This document shows positions 21,392 through 31,847 of a stretch of 64,000 bases of DNA, piece after piece; the stretch's first letter is position 1; every line of letters begins with the position of its first letter. The notes beneath the pieces are model-generated. The model was given only the letters and a program-made list of their open reading frames with translations, ran no database searches and was not told the DNA's origin. This stretch comes from Zingiber officinale (Eukaryota; Streptophyta; Magnoliopsida; Zingiberales; Zingiberaceae), in the NCBI RefSeq assembly GCF_018446385.1, contig NC_056000.1:55646722-55710721 (forward strand). The letters run 5' to 3'. A program made the translations under genes and the position numbers.

Positions 21392-22676
21392 GATGGAATG
21401 ACAACCTGGTTAAGTTAGTGAAAGAGCGCAAAAAGGAAAGAGCGCAAGGTTTTAAAGTTAGTTTTAGTGTTTTCAAGTTGGTTTATCTAACTTAACCACC
21501 TAACCCTCCCCCTTTGGCATTCATCAAAAATAAGCAAGGGTAATTAATCATAGTGTAGAGTTACTTTTAAAAAAAAAGTAAATACAGTTAAAAAAAATCT
21601 GAGTTTGGTTCAGAATTCAAAGATAAAAGTACAATTTTTAAATCCAAGGAAAAAAAATCAAGTTGACTTGGGGGAGACAAGTTGAAAGTATAAAATTAAA
21701 GTTAATCAAGTTTAACTTTTCAAGCGTGTAAAAAATTTTTAAATCAGGATTTTCAAATTTTCTTTTCAAGTTTAAGTAATATTTACTTCTCAAAAAGGTA
21801 AAATTTTCAACTTCAAATTTTCAAAACAAAGCAAAAATTAAACAAGTAAGATTAAATTTGCCAAAATAAATTTTTAAGGCTAATTTGATAAAAGCTAAAT
21901 TTGGAAAGTTTAATTTTTAAGCATATGTTACAAAACTAAATAAGTTTAAATATTCAACTTTTTAAATCGGGTTTAAGAATTAGGTGAGATTCAACTTCCA
22001 AGTTTTTCAAACACTTAGTTTAGCTTTTTGTAAACTCGTGTTTTAAAAATAAGTCAGTTTTAAAATAGTTGTACAAAGGCATTTTTCAAACACACAAAAT
22101 TTTAATTAATTCCTCCCCCTGAACTTGATACCTAAATTTAAACAGCTGTCTAATCAATTAGGTACTAACTAACTATCAGAAGATAGTAGCTTTCACTTGG
22201 TTAGTCAGATTAAGTTGATTATAAGCAGTCAGTCTTTGACTTGACTTATGAACTTAATCTGATTAATATCTGAGTTGTATTTAACGTCCAGACTTATGCT
22301 GATGCACCGAAATAAGCATCTTAAGTCCAGACAGTTGGCCTATGCATCTCACCCCTTTCTATGTTTGTCAAACACAAGTAAGGTAAACCTAAGGTGTTGG
22401 TGAGATGCTCAAAAACTAGTCCTATGGGTACATGCTTTCTAAGGATTCAAAACTAGTCTAAGGCCAAAACTGTTTTTGAAAATCTAAAAATGGAAAGTTT
22501 TGAAAACACACAATTTTAACTTATAATTTGAAAGAATTATTTTTGAAAACAATTTTGAAATTTAAAATTCCTAGGCTATCAAGATAGAACATAAGCAATG
22601 CAGGTCTGAAATATCACTAGATAAATCCAGAATATTTTACAGGTAGTGTAGCTACAGAAGTGAGTCATAGCTAGAG
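21392..22676. other. CG-C 3' untranslated internal region
   Basis: AT-rich and non-coding. The part at 22130-22460 is collinear with CG-B 15240-15560. Confidence 0.6.
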
Positions 22677-23927
22677 CTACTGAGATGATGAAGGGGGTGG
22701 TCCAGATCCCAAGGATCGGAGAAGCGCCAATAGCTCAGTGTGCCGTGTGTCCCCGGCAGCTCGTAACTCGGCAACCTCTCGCCGTATGTCTCGATGAAAA
22801 TCAGAGTTCTCCTGCTGGAGACTCGTCATAGCTCTCTCTAGTCCGGTCATACGGTCGGCTAGAGTGCGGGGAGCGTGACGTGGTGCTCGAGCTGGGGGCG
22901 GTGGTGGAGCCGGTGCGGCTTCCTCTGGTAATAGTGAGAGCATGAACTCGTCCACCTGTGCGTCTGGATCGGGCTGGTGCTGTGCCCCCCTCCGCCAAGA
23001 CATAGTCTCGTCATCCCTATCTATCTGGACACCAGCTAGGGAGAAGTTCCGAGCTGCTATAACATCGAACTCGGTCATATAGGCAATGTCTCCTCTAGTG
23101 ACATCAATGTGCAACGAGGACATATAGGCTGTCAAAATGTGACAAAATGGCATGTGGACTCGTCTATCAGTCACGAATCCAGCCGCGTAGATAATGGTGG
23201 AGAAGATATGTAGGCTGATATCAATATCTAACCTATGACTCAGGGCATAGAGTAAGAATGAATGGAATGAGCGCATCACAGCGATGTCCCGAGTAGTCAG
23301 TGGTAAGATGCAAAGGATTAAAACCCTATAAAGAGCGTAGTCCTGGACTCGAAGTTCTACCGACCTAAACTGTGTCACAGTGGGATCTCGCTCTCCCCCA
23401 AAAAAATATGAATAAATCGTATCGAGAGTAATATATGAGTAGGGATCTCCGAATGGTAGATCCCTCGGAGGATAGCACAAAAAGGAACAAGTAGATGTAC
23501 GCAATTCTAAAAACTCTCGGATAGTCGTAGGGGAAAATGTGATATCAGTGCCCGCTGCCCTGGTGGTATAGGTGAGATCGTCTACTTTCACTAGGTTATT
23601 GCAAAATTCGGCACACAGACTTATGTTTATTGGACTGGTACATTCGACAAGGTTCCTTAAGTTATAGTGGTCTATAATCTCTAAAACGGAGGGACATGAC
23701 CCTAGAAAGAAAGATCTATCTATGCAGGCAGTCCTAATGGCCTTATAAATAGTTGACTCAAACTTAATACTTAGTTCTTCTGTGGGAAACCTAGGGTCAG
23801 TGCTAGCATTAGAGGGTCCAGCACCAGTATTTGTTCGTTTCCTACTGTTTATAACAAAATATTCTAAGAAAGGTTTCAAAGATAACTTCAAATAAATTTT
23901 CAGGAAGAAGATTTACCGAGGAGCCAT
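22677..23927 (-). CDS. CG-C accessory ORF: putative plant-transposon-protein domain, 391 aa
   Basis: An uninterrupted minus-strand frame of about 390 codons lies downstream of gag. I read two exons: ATGGCTCCTCG at 23927-23917, a 75-nt intron (23916-23842, GT...AG), and exon 2 from 23841 to 22677. This gives MAPRKRTNTGAGPSN at the N-terminus; without splicing the frame would open at a poor internal start at 23891. The central part, with CAEFCNNLVKVDDLTYTTRA and TDITFSPTTIREFLELRTST, resembles the domain annotated as putative plant transposon protein (FxxNL...V.FSxxxIxxFL), found in retroelement-derived plant proteins of unknown function. Next comes a proline/alanine-rich linker (APAPPPPPARAPRHAP), then a heptad-like C-terminus. 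CG-B lacks this ORF. Confidence 0.65.
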
Positions 23928-24189
23928 CGATAGGATATAGATTTGATGACCTCGGTTGAATCGTAACAACGTCTTCACCGCAAGAAAATTTGATTAAAAA
24001 TACTCTCGCACTTAGGTTCGGAGTGAACCTTGGCAAGTTGAAGTTGTTGTGGGGCAAGGATTGGGGGCGCCTGCAGCCCCCTATTTATAGGGAACTCCGG
24101 GCGCCCCGGGTTGATTTAGGGCGGGGCGCCCGGATCTCCTTCCGGGCGCCCTGGAGGAGAATACCAGGGGCGCCCGCCCCTGGTTTTTA

Positions 24190-25115
24190 ACCTTTTTTTT
24201 TTTTTAAGTTAAGTTTTAACATTCAAATTAAAAATTTTGAAGTTAATTTTTAAGTTTCAAATTAAAATTTTGAAATTAATTTTTAAGTTTAAAATTAAAT
24301 TTTTGAAATTACTTTTTAAAATTAAAATTTATTTTTAAGTTTAAAATTAATATTTTGAATTTTTTTTTTGAGTTAAAAATAAAATTTTGAAATTAATTTT
24401 TAAGTTTCAAATTGAAAATTTTGAAATTAATTTTTTTAAGTTTAAAATTAAAATTTTGAAATTAATTTTTAAGTTTAAAATTAAAATTTTGAAATTACTT
24501 TTTAAGTTTAAGATTAAAATTTATTTTTAAGTTTAAAATTAATATTTTGAAATTAATTTTTAAGTTTAAAATTAAAATTTTGAAATTAATTTTTCAGTTT
24601 AAAATTAAAATTTTGAAATTAATTTTTAAGTTTAAAATTAAAATTTTGAAATTATTTTTTTTAGTTTAAAATTAAAATTTTGAAATTAATTTTTAAGTTT
24701 AAAATTAAAAATTTTGAAATTAATTTTTAAGTTTAAAATTAAAATTTTGAAATTAATTTTTAAGTTTCAAATTAAAAATTTTGAAATTAATTTTTAAGTT
24801 TAAAATTAAAATTTTGAAATTATATTTTTAAGTTTAAAATTAAAATTTTGAAATTATATTTTTAAGTTTAAAATTAAAATTTATTTTTAAGTTTAAAATT
24901 AATATTTTGAATTTTTTTTTAGTTTAAAAATAAAATTTTGAAATTAATTTTTAAGTTTCAAATTAAAAATTTTGAAATTAATTTTTAAGTTTAAAATTAA
25001 AATTTTGAAATTAATTTTTAAGTTTCAAATTAAAAATTTATTTTTAAGTTTAAAATTAAAAATTTGAAATTAATTTTTAAGTTTAAAATTAAAATTTTGA
25101 AATTAATTTTTAATT
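24190..25115. repeat. AT-rich tandem array in CG-C, about 33-bp unit
   Basis: Units of AGTTTAAAATTAAAATTTTG followed by AAATTAATTTTTA are repeated about 27 times with small changes and length variants. The array separates the accessory ORF from gag and is the counterpart of the CG-B array at 15890-16165. Confidence 0.92.
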
Positions 25116-25780
25116 AAGCAAATTTAAGCCTTATTCATCTCACCCGATCTATATTATCAATCAGGGAATCCTATGATTTTGTGAGATGAAATTGGTTTGA
25201 TTACAGAGTTTGGTTTAACTAGTATTAGATTCAGGTTTAGTTTTGGTCTCTACAAACAGGCATTCTTCGGATAAACTTCTAAGCTTGGTGAGTCACATGG
25301 ACGTCATTAGAAGTAACCAACCTTTCGAGGTTTTCCGAATAGTCCTATCCATGGAGCTTAGTACTAAATCTTGGTCTAACTGGTTAGGATTCGTTTAAGG
25401 GTAGCTTCGGTCAGTTCCACTTGGCCAAATGCACCAGATCGAAGCCATATCTTTCTAGACATGCGATGCCCAAGTTTCCCTAACGTATTATCATCCAAAA
25501 ACTTCACTGGTACCATGATTCAAGTTAAACTTGGTCTCTAATCCTAATTACCCTGCTGGGTTAATTTGTTTTGGGTTATCCTGTCGGGTAAGTTAGTTTT
25601 GGAGGTGCCAGCTATTCTGGAGCCTCCCCCTGAATTATTGGCCATTGATTTTAAATTTTGGTTTTAGGTTTGTGTCGATTCTTTTTATAGTTATGGTTAA
25701 CTTGGTGATAATTTTGTTGATTTTTAAAGTGTTTAGATTTTGAATTTGATTTAGGTTTGTATTTTGGATTTTGGTTTGGT
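25116..25780. other. CG-C non-coding spacer between array and gag
   Basis: No gene is seen. The first about 150 bp (ATTATCAATCAGGGAATCCT block) has a counterpart in CG-B at 16190-16320, again next to the AT array. Confidence 0.5.
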
Positions 25781-27328
25781 TTATTCGATTTTATATAATG
25801 TATTTTTTTCTTTAGGTATATAATATTGATTAAGTCCTACTTGCGTGGTCAGACACGCTTTCGGAACCCAAGTTAGATTGGTTGATTTGTATTGGGTTAT
25901 TAATGATTTGAAGGTTTTATTTGAATTCGACTTATATCCTAGTCCGATTTTATTATAATATGTTTTTTGATTATTCAGGATTAAGTCTAAATTTTTTGAT
26001 CTTGTTGTGAATTTTTCTAACATTTCTTTTAAATTATTAATCTCATTTTTTAATGATAAATTCTCCTCCTCAAGTGTTAGATCTTGAGTTGGATTTGAAT
26101 TTTTAATTTGTTCCTTGAGGTTTTGATTTTCCTCAAGAAGTGATTTGTTTTCATTTTCTGTTTTAATTAATTTATTGTTTAAACAGGAAATAATTCTAAA
26201 ATTTTTTTTGTTTAAATTAAAGTATACCTCATTTGGGCCTTCGGAAACGAGTACGGACTCGTGGCTTGTTTCGGGTTCAGATCCGTCTTCATCTTCCGAC
26301 TCGTCTTCTGTTTCAGCTTCGTGGGCCATCAGTGCGAGGTGGCTCTGATGTTTCTGTTCTTCTTCCTCCGATTCGTCCGAGGAGTCGTCCCACGTTGCTT
26401 TGAGTGCCTTCTTTTTGGTTGGCTTCGGTTTGTCGAACTTCAGTTTTGGGCATTCGTTCTTATAATGTCCCTTTTTATTGCAGCCGAAGCAAGTAACGTT
26501 CCTTTGTAATGTGGGAGAGTTGATCTTTTGAAGGTCCTTTTTACTGAAGCTCCTCTTTCTCCTGGTGAACATTTTTCTTACCAAGTTCACCAGGTGTTCT
26601 TCGTCTTCGGAGTCTTGGTCGGAATCTTCTTCAAATTCAAGCTTGCTTTTCTTTTCTTTGGTGGAACCTGCAAATAAAGCTATACCTTTCTCGGCTCCAG
26701 CATTAGTTTGTTCATGTAATTCTAATTCACAGAAAAGCTCATCTAATTTTAACTTAGAAAGATTTTTTGAAATTTTGTAGGCATCCACTATTGATGCCCA
26801 CAAGCTATTATGTGGAAAGGCGTTTAATGCGTACCTTATTAAGTCTCTGTTTTCCATCTGGTGGCCTATCGCATGAAGCCCGTTGAGGATGTCCTTGATC
26901 CTCGCGTGGAGCTGATTCGCCGTTTCTCCTTCCTGCATTTTTATATTAAAATTTTTATTTAAAAGCAGGTATCGTTTTGTTACCTTGGCGTCGCTCGTTC
27001 CCTCGTGCAGCTCGATCAATTTGTCCCACAGTTCTTTAGCGTTTTTGTGTGGACCGACTCTGTTTAGTTCTTCTCTTGTTAATCCGCACTGTAGAGTGTT
27101 GATCGCTTTATTTTCTGTTGATGCCTTTTTCTTTAAGTCTGCTGTCCAGTCTTCAGGATCCAGTAAATTCCCGGAGTTGTCTACTGGAATTTTGTAGGGT
27201 CTCGTAATGCTCATCCACTGGTCGAAGTCTGTCTTGAGATAAACCTCCATCCGCTTTTTTCAGTACGGAAAATCGTCCCCGTTGAAGAGTGGAGGGCGTA
27301 CTGTGCTGAATCCTTCTGTCTGAGACAT
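25781..27328 (-). pseudogene. CG-C Copia-type gag, one premature stop, otherwise open
   Basis: From the ATG at 27328 the minus strand reads MSQTEGFSTVRPPLFNGDDF, then a TGA (27262-27260) where FPYW is expected, then stays open for 489 codons to 25781. Domains: UBN2 gag (WKKRMEVY through LDELFCELELHEQTN), an acidic linker, the zinc knuckle CFGCNKKGHYKNEC (complete C-x2-C-x4-H-x4-C, about 26460-26500), a lysine-rich segment, an acidic stretch and a C-terminal coiled coil (about 26000-26200 in DNA). Such gags form particles and bind element RNA. Translation could only start at an internal Met (27250) unless the stop is read through. No protease or polymerase follows. CG-B is the closest relative in the window. 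Confidence 0.82.
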
Positions 27329-27371
27329 TTTAGTCCTGCGTACAAACGAAAGAAAAGAGACAAAAAAAATC

Positions 27372-27403
27372 CCAAGACTTGGTCTTGGATTAGTAGTGCG
27401 GGA
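27372..27403 (-). promoter_or_regulatory. Conserved palindromic leader element of CG-C
   Basis: It is identical over 32 nt to 18263-18294 of CG-B and contains the palindrome CCAAGACTTGGTCTTGG. It sits between the primer-binding site and the gag start. Confidence 0.55.
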
Positions 27404-27576
27404 CGCAAAAAATAGTAGACAAATCTAGATTGGTGTTGCATCAATTTAGATTTAATTGCAAAAAAAAATGATATACCAGTTTAGAATTAGAAAATTTTTT
27501 TTAAGAGGAATAAAAAACAAAGGAAAGGTTTCACCCCCAGTCTGATTGGTGGTTGCACCAAATCAGAGCGGTACCT

Positions 27577-27588
27577 GCTCTGATACCA
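27577..27588 (-). other. CG-C primer-binding site (initiator Met-tRNA type)
   Basis: Minus-strand TGGTATCAGAGC lies two bases from the LTR end at 27591. Confidence 0.9.
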
Positions 27589-27590
27589 CT

Positions 27591-28668
27591 TGTAGGACCG
27601 TGATCGTTCGATAGAGGGGGGGTGAATATCGATTCGAAAAAGTTGAGTTAAAATACGCAGCGGAAAAGTAAATGAACACAGTTGTTTTTACTTCGTTCGG
27701 AGCCTGTGACGACTCCTACTCGAAGGCCCGTGGTCCTTGACCACTTTCGTTGGGCAATCACTATCAATTCGAATATAGTTACAAAATAAGTACAGGAAAT
27801 GCTAGTGAAAAAATACCGACAAGGAAATTAACTAAAACCCGAAGGAGCACTTTGTCGGAGCTTGTTGGCGTCGCAAAAACGTAGAGCAGCAGGACCAGCA
27901 GTAGAGGAGTTCTCAGATATGTTTTTGAAGCTCCTGCCTGGGGCTTCTTTTATATGTTGCTCCGGGCGCCTGGATTCCTTCCGGGCACCTGGAATGTGAC
28001 GTAGCTGCTCAAACCGAGATGCTCCACGTGGCGACAACTTGGCTGGATATAATTTGCCTTCCGGGCGCCCGGATCCCCTCCGAGCGCCCGGACCACCTTG
28101 TTCCAGAAAACTCCCTTTTCCTGCAAAACAAAGTTAGTCCGAGGCAATATGTTTCCTGCAAAATAGTTTGTTAGCACATTTTATAATAGTATGAATTAGC
28201 ACAAATAGTATGACTTAGATTCCGTCTTTCCGAGACCGGAATCTAGTCACGATCTCGACTTAGACATCCGAAATGGATCTAAGTCGGATCGACGCCTAAT
28301 GTTCCCTTCCCGGGAACGCGTCCTCGCAGTCACTCCCCTCCAGTGACTTACCTCACTTACCTGCCAGACGTCCGGTCAGCCCTTCGACCCGTCTGGACTT
28401 CTCACCAGCTATCTAGTCAGCCTGTCGACCTAGCTGGACTTCTTGCCAAGCGTCCGGTCAGCCCGTCGACCCGGTTGGACTTCTCGCCAGCCATCCGGTC
28501 AGCCCGTCGACCTAGTTGGGCTTCGTGCCATACATCCGGTCAGCCCGTCGACCTGTCTGGACTTCTCCTGCACACTTGATTAAAGTGTCAGACAACAACA
28601 AAACTAACTTAACCTATTTGTCATTCATCAAAACCTAAGTTAGACCATTAGTGCTACCCGCACCAACA
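27591..28668 (-). repeat. CG-C 5' LTR (1078 bp)
   Basis: It matches 20262-21377 with only scattered substitutions plus one indel of about 40 bp in the GGATCC-GGGCGCCC block. It includes five copies of the 42-43-bp GTCAGCCCGTCGACC unit (28357-28571). Confidence 0.9.
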
Positions 28669-28745
28669 CTAGGTTGGTTGGTTAAGTATGTGAATGTAGA
28701 AGAGATCCAATTTGTTCGGAAAATGGATCTCGCAGGGCTAGTGAT
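28669..28745 (+). pseudogene. GYP-0 gag, island 3 of 3
   Basis: After the CTAGG duplication the + strand continues WLVKYVNVEEIQFVRKM, aligning with HRANEYINVEEAQAARKK of the GYP-1 gag, in frame with DELLG at the end of island 2. Homology fades within about 70 bp, where an LTR-like tail begins. Confidence 0.75.
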
Positions 28746-28749
28746 CCCC

Positions 28750-28887
28750 TTCCCTACTCGGAGCGGAAGGCACCTCCCCTCCCCACGACCTCCTTCCTTT
28801 AGCAGACTTCAATGGTAGCATTCAACACCCTCGTCTTGTCACTGATGGATCTCCATATGATCGTTTTTGGGGTAGGATTAGGGTGAG
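28750..28887 (+). repeat. GYP-0 right LTR remnant
   Basis: A diverged copy of 1690-1811 (CCTCCTTCCTTT, GACTTCAA, GATCTCC, GGGGTAGGATTA). Only the tail of the LTR is left, directly after gag, so pol and most of the LTR were lost by deletion. Confidence 0.5.
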
Positions 28888-29339
28888 TTATCCGGGATGG
28901 AGAGATTTACACTTTGCTAACTCTGAGGTTCGATCACACAATATCAAATGGTAAACTACCAACCATTGACTATTTCAGGGAGTCTGTATAATAAAAAGGT
29001 GATTTGCTCGTCTCAGCGCACACGTTAATTCGTTTCTAAGCCAATATGGAAGAAATAAATCACCAATAACTACTAAATATTAATATAAATAATAAGATAT
29101 TAAAAAAACATACTTAAATATGTCAAATTCTAATTTAAAAACTCTATATAATAATATCTCATATTTTAATCATGATACCACCAGAAAAAACCTATTTCAA
29201 GCAGCCCGTGGTAGGTGCTGTGATTGTGTGAGAAAGAAGCACGGAAAAAATTTAATTATGAGTTTTTTATTATAAAATTGTCCATGTTAAAAGGGGTCCT
29301 TTTTTTTATTTGATTTATTATTGGGCATCGTCTCTTATG
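28888..29339. other. Stretch without recognisable gene
   Basis: Non-coding DNA of mixed composition. No repeat end or protein homology is recognised. Confidence 0.4.
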
Positions 29340-30905
29340 TTTTATAGTAATGATACGTGAGAGGACATGTTGCTCACTCCCGTATGCGCATCTCCGTGCG
29401 CGTAGGACAATGGTCTACGTGGCAACGTTGACTGGCACTATCTCAATCATTAATGCTTGTGTGTCCATTCATTAATACATGCGCACCTCTCCTCCCCTCT
29501 CTCTCCCCCTTTAAATGTCCATTCTGTCCCTCTATCTTTTTTGATTTTTTTTATTTTTAAATTTAATTTTATTTATTAATTTTTTTCATTCATACTTATA
29601 TATTTTTAAATTTTTATTTAATTTTAATTTTTTAATCAATTTTATTTATTATTTTTCATTAATACTTATATATATTTTTAATTTATTTAGTTTTATTTTT
29701 TAATTAATTTTATTTATTATTTTTCATTAATACTTATATTTTTAAATTTTATTTAAGTTTTATTTTTAATTAATTTTATTTATTATTTTTTAAATATTTA
29801 TTTAGTTTTATTTCTTTAATCAATTTTATTTATTATTTTTGAAGAAGGTTGGGTTCAAGTACGATTTGAGCTTATAGAAGAGATTCAACAAAATAAGGAT
29901 CTATATGATTAACTTTATCCAGATCCAAATTTGATAACCAATCTATTATTCTCATTGAATTATTTCGAGCCGTGGGCACCAGAAATATATTGGATGGACA
30001 CTATGCTTTTGGGAATTGTCATCGCATCAAGGTACAATCTTGTACTTCATACATTTGGTGAGAATATTAGGAGTTGTTTTACTCACTTGCCATTAAGAAC
30101 TCTTCCAGTTTCAAACCAAGAGCGTCGAGAAATAGCTATTGCTCATGTTGACAATCACTTCGTACAAGTTTTCTTACATCCTCATTATCCTGTACCACTC
30201 ATTTCAACTTGGTGGTGGCAACATTCATCGTATGAAGCTAAAGGATGGGTCACTCGTTACAGGACACGTGTTTATTTGTGGTACGAAGTAATAGGTGCAC
30301 CACCATCAAACGCGTCGGGAGCAGAATTTGGAGGCAATTTTAATTAAGATTTCTATTTTTATATATTTTTCATGTTTTTTTGTATTATTACATGTACTCT
30401 TCATTTGAAAAAATTATGTTTGTTCGTAAGTTATAAATGTGTTCACTATTAATTGTTAGCATTTTTGTTAGTTTTAAATATAAACTAAAAATAAACACAA
30501 ATTATAAACATATAAAAAAATTATTAAAAAAATAAAACTGATAAAAAAATTGATTAAAAAAATAAAAAAAAAATAAAATTTTAAAAAATCAATTGAAAAA
30601 ATAACAGTATTATGAAAAAAAATAATAAATTAAATTAATTAAAAATAAAAACTAAATAAAATTTATATAAAACTGAAAAAATAAGTATTGATAAAAAATA
30701 ATAAATTAAATTAATTAAAAAATAAAATTTAAAATATACTGAGAGTTATTTTTAAACAAAATTAATTAAAAAAATAAAAACTAAATAAAAATTAAATGAA
30801 ATAAAAAAAATAGAAGATGAGGCTACATGTGTCCTTTGACAGGGAGAGAGGGGAGAAGAAGATGGGTGTATGTCAGACCGGGAAAGCAGTTCTCATATAT
30901 ATTCA
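29340..30905. mobile_element. Mutator-like element candidate with long AT-rich inverted repeats and OTU cargo
   Basis: The flanks of the coding core are inverted copies of each other. On the left a CTCTCCTCCCCTCTCTCTCC block is followed by AT-rich units (TTAATTAATTTTATTTATTATTTTT, CATTAATACTTAT). On the right, on the opposite strand, the order is a CTTCTCCCCTCTCTCC block, then the same AT-rich units (ATCAATACTTATT). The inverted arms are several hundred bp long, as in Mutator-like elements. The outer ends near GATACGTGAGAG (left) and TTCTCATATATATTC (right) are only loosely complementary, and no target duplication was pinned down. No transposase is seen. Confidence 0.5.
29841..30347 (+). pseudogene. 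OTU-like cysteine protease fragment
   Basis: The + strand reads EEGWVQVRFELIEEIQQNKD, a stop at 29910-29912, then 138 open codons including HTFGENIRSCFTHLPLRTLP and ERREIAIAHVDNHFVQVFLH. This recalls the C-terminal half of OTU-type domains found in plant Mutator-related elements: a core IASRYNxVL strand, an LPLR loop and the DNHFVQVFL strand with the catalytic-type histidine. The N-terminal DGNC catalytic part is not seen. In intact form the domain cleaves ubiquitin-like chains. Here it is truncated, interrupted and framed by inverted AT-rich arms, so it looks like transposon cargo rather than a working gene. Confidence 0.55.
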
Positions 30906-31774
30906 CTAGTTAAAAAATTGAATAATTTGTCTCTTTAGTACAAGTCACATCTAAAAATATCATAGTTTTTTTTTATCTTTCTATAATTGCCCCTTTATGT
31001 CATTGTTCTACTTTTTTTTTTCTTTTTTGATTTATATCTTATTATTTTATTAAAAAATTTTCTTCTTTATTAATTAATTTTGATGAAGTCTAAAATAAAT
31101 TTATGTTAATATCTTTTTTTTCTATTCACACTAAAAATAATTCCAAGGTTTATTAGTAATTCCACAAGAAAAATAATCAGTGATCTAGAGTTCGAGACTT
31201 AGCTGCGGCATATTATTATAAATTTTTCTCATCATTAATTTTCTCTGATTGTTTTATATAAAAAAATATAGCTCTCTTTAGTCCCACATCTTAGAATTGA
31301 CAATACTATGATCAAAGAAGCTTCTATAAATATTTTAGGCCGACAATGTTAAGGGTAAGAAAATCAAAATAATTCAGATTTTCAAAAATCCAAATATTAA
31401 AAGATAAATGTAATTTCAATGTATTATATTACACACGCATACGATCACCTAGTGATCATTATTCTTTAGGAACTTTTTATTTTTATGTGTTTGTGTTTGT
31501 TATCTATTTTTTTAATAAATTTTTTAAAAAATCTCTAAATATATTTATTTTTTTGTCCAACTTAGTTTTATCAAAAAATATTATATGAATTTAACGAAAC
31601 AAATTAAGAAAGAGAGGCTTTAAATGACTCCAAAGGTCTAGAGAAACAAAGATGAGTGTCTTTGTGGTAAAATTTGATCTGTAGCAGTTTTTACAAAATT
31701 ATTATATGAACTTATGCTTGTTTAAATTTGTAAAGGAATGAATTATACTCATTTCGTAGGTTTAGGGAACATTA

Positions 31775-31780
<6 letters not shown>
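30906..31780. other. AT-rich intergenic stretch
   Basis: No coding sequence or repeat end is recognised on either strand. Confidence 0.4.

Positions 31781-31843
<63 letters not shown>
31781..31843. repeat. (AT)n microsatellite, left part, target of GYP-1
   Basis: An uninterrupted AT dinucleotide run that ends at the GYP-1 LTR and resumes at 37889-37905. Confidence 0.95.

Positions 31844-31847
<4 letters not shown>

Larger units (their letters stand above)
20262..28668 (-). mobile_element. CG-C: gag-only LTR retrotransposon with an extra ORF, nested in GYP-0 gag
   Basis: The borders are TGTAGGACC at 20262 and CGCACCAACA at 28668, with perfect 5-bp flanks CTAGG (20257-20261 and 28669-28673). 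The two LTRs are nearly identical apart from an indel in a GC-rich repeat, so the insertion is recent. Order on the minus strand: 5' LTR, primer-binding site, conserved palindromic leader, gag, AT tandem array, an intron-containing ORF of 391 aa, polypurine tract, 3' LTR. No pol is present. Removing it joins gag residues DELLG to LVKYVNVEE of GYP-0. Confidence 0.92.

Noticed and set aside
28888-29339. Possible host gene exon after GYP-0
   Set aside because: No frame of useful length or recognisable motif on either strand.
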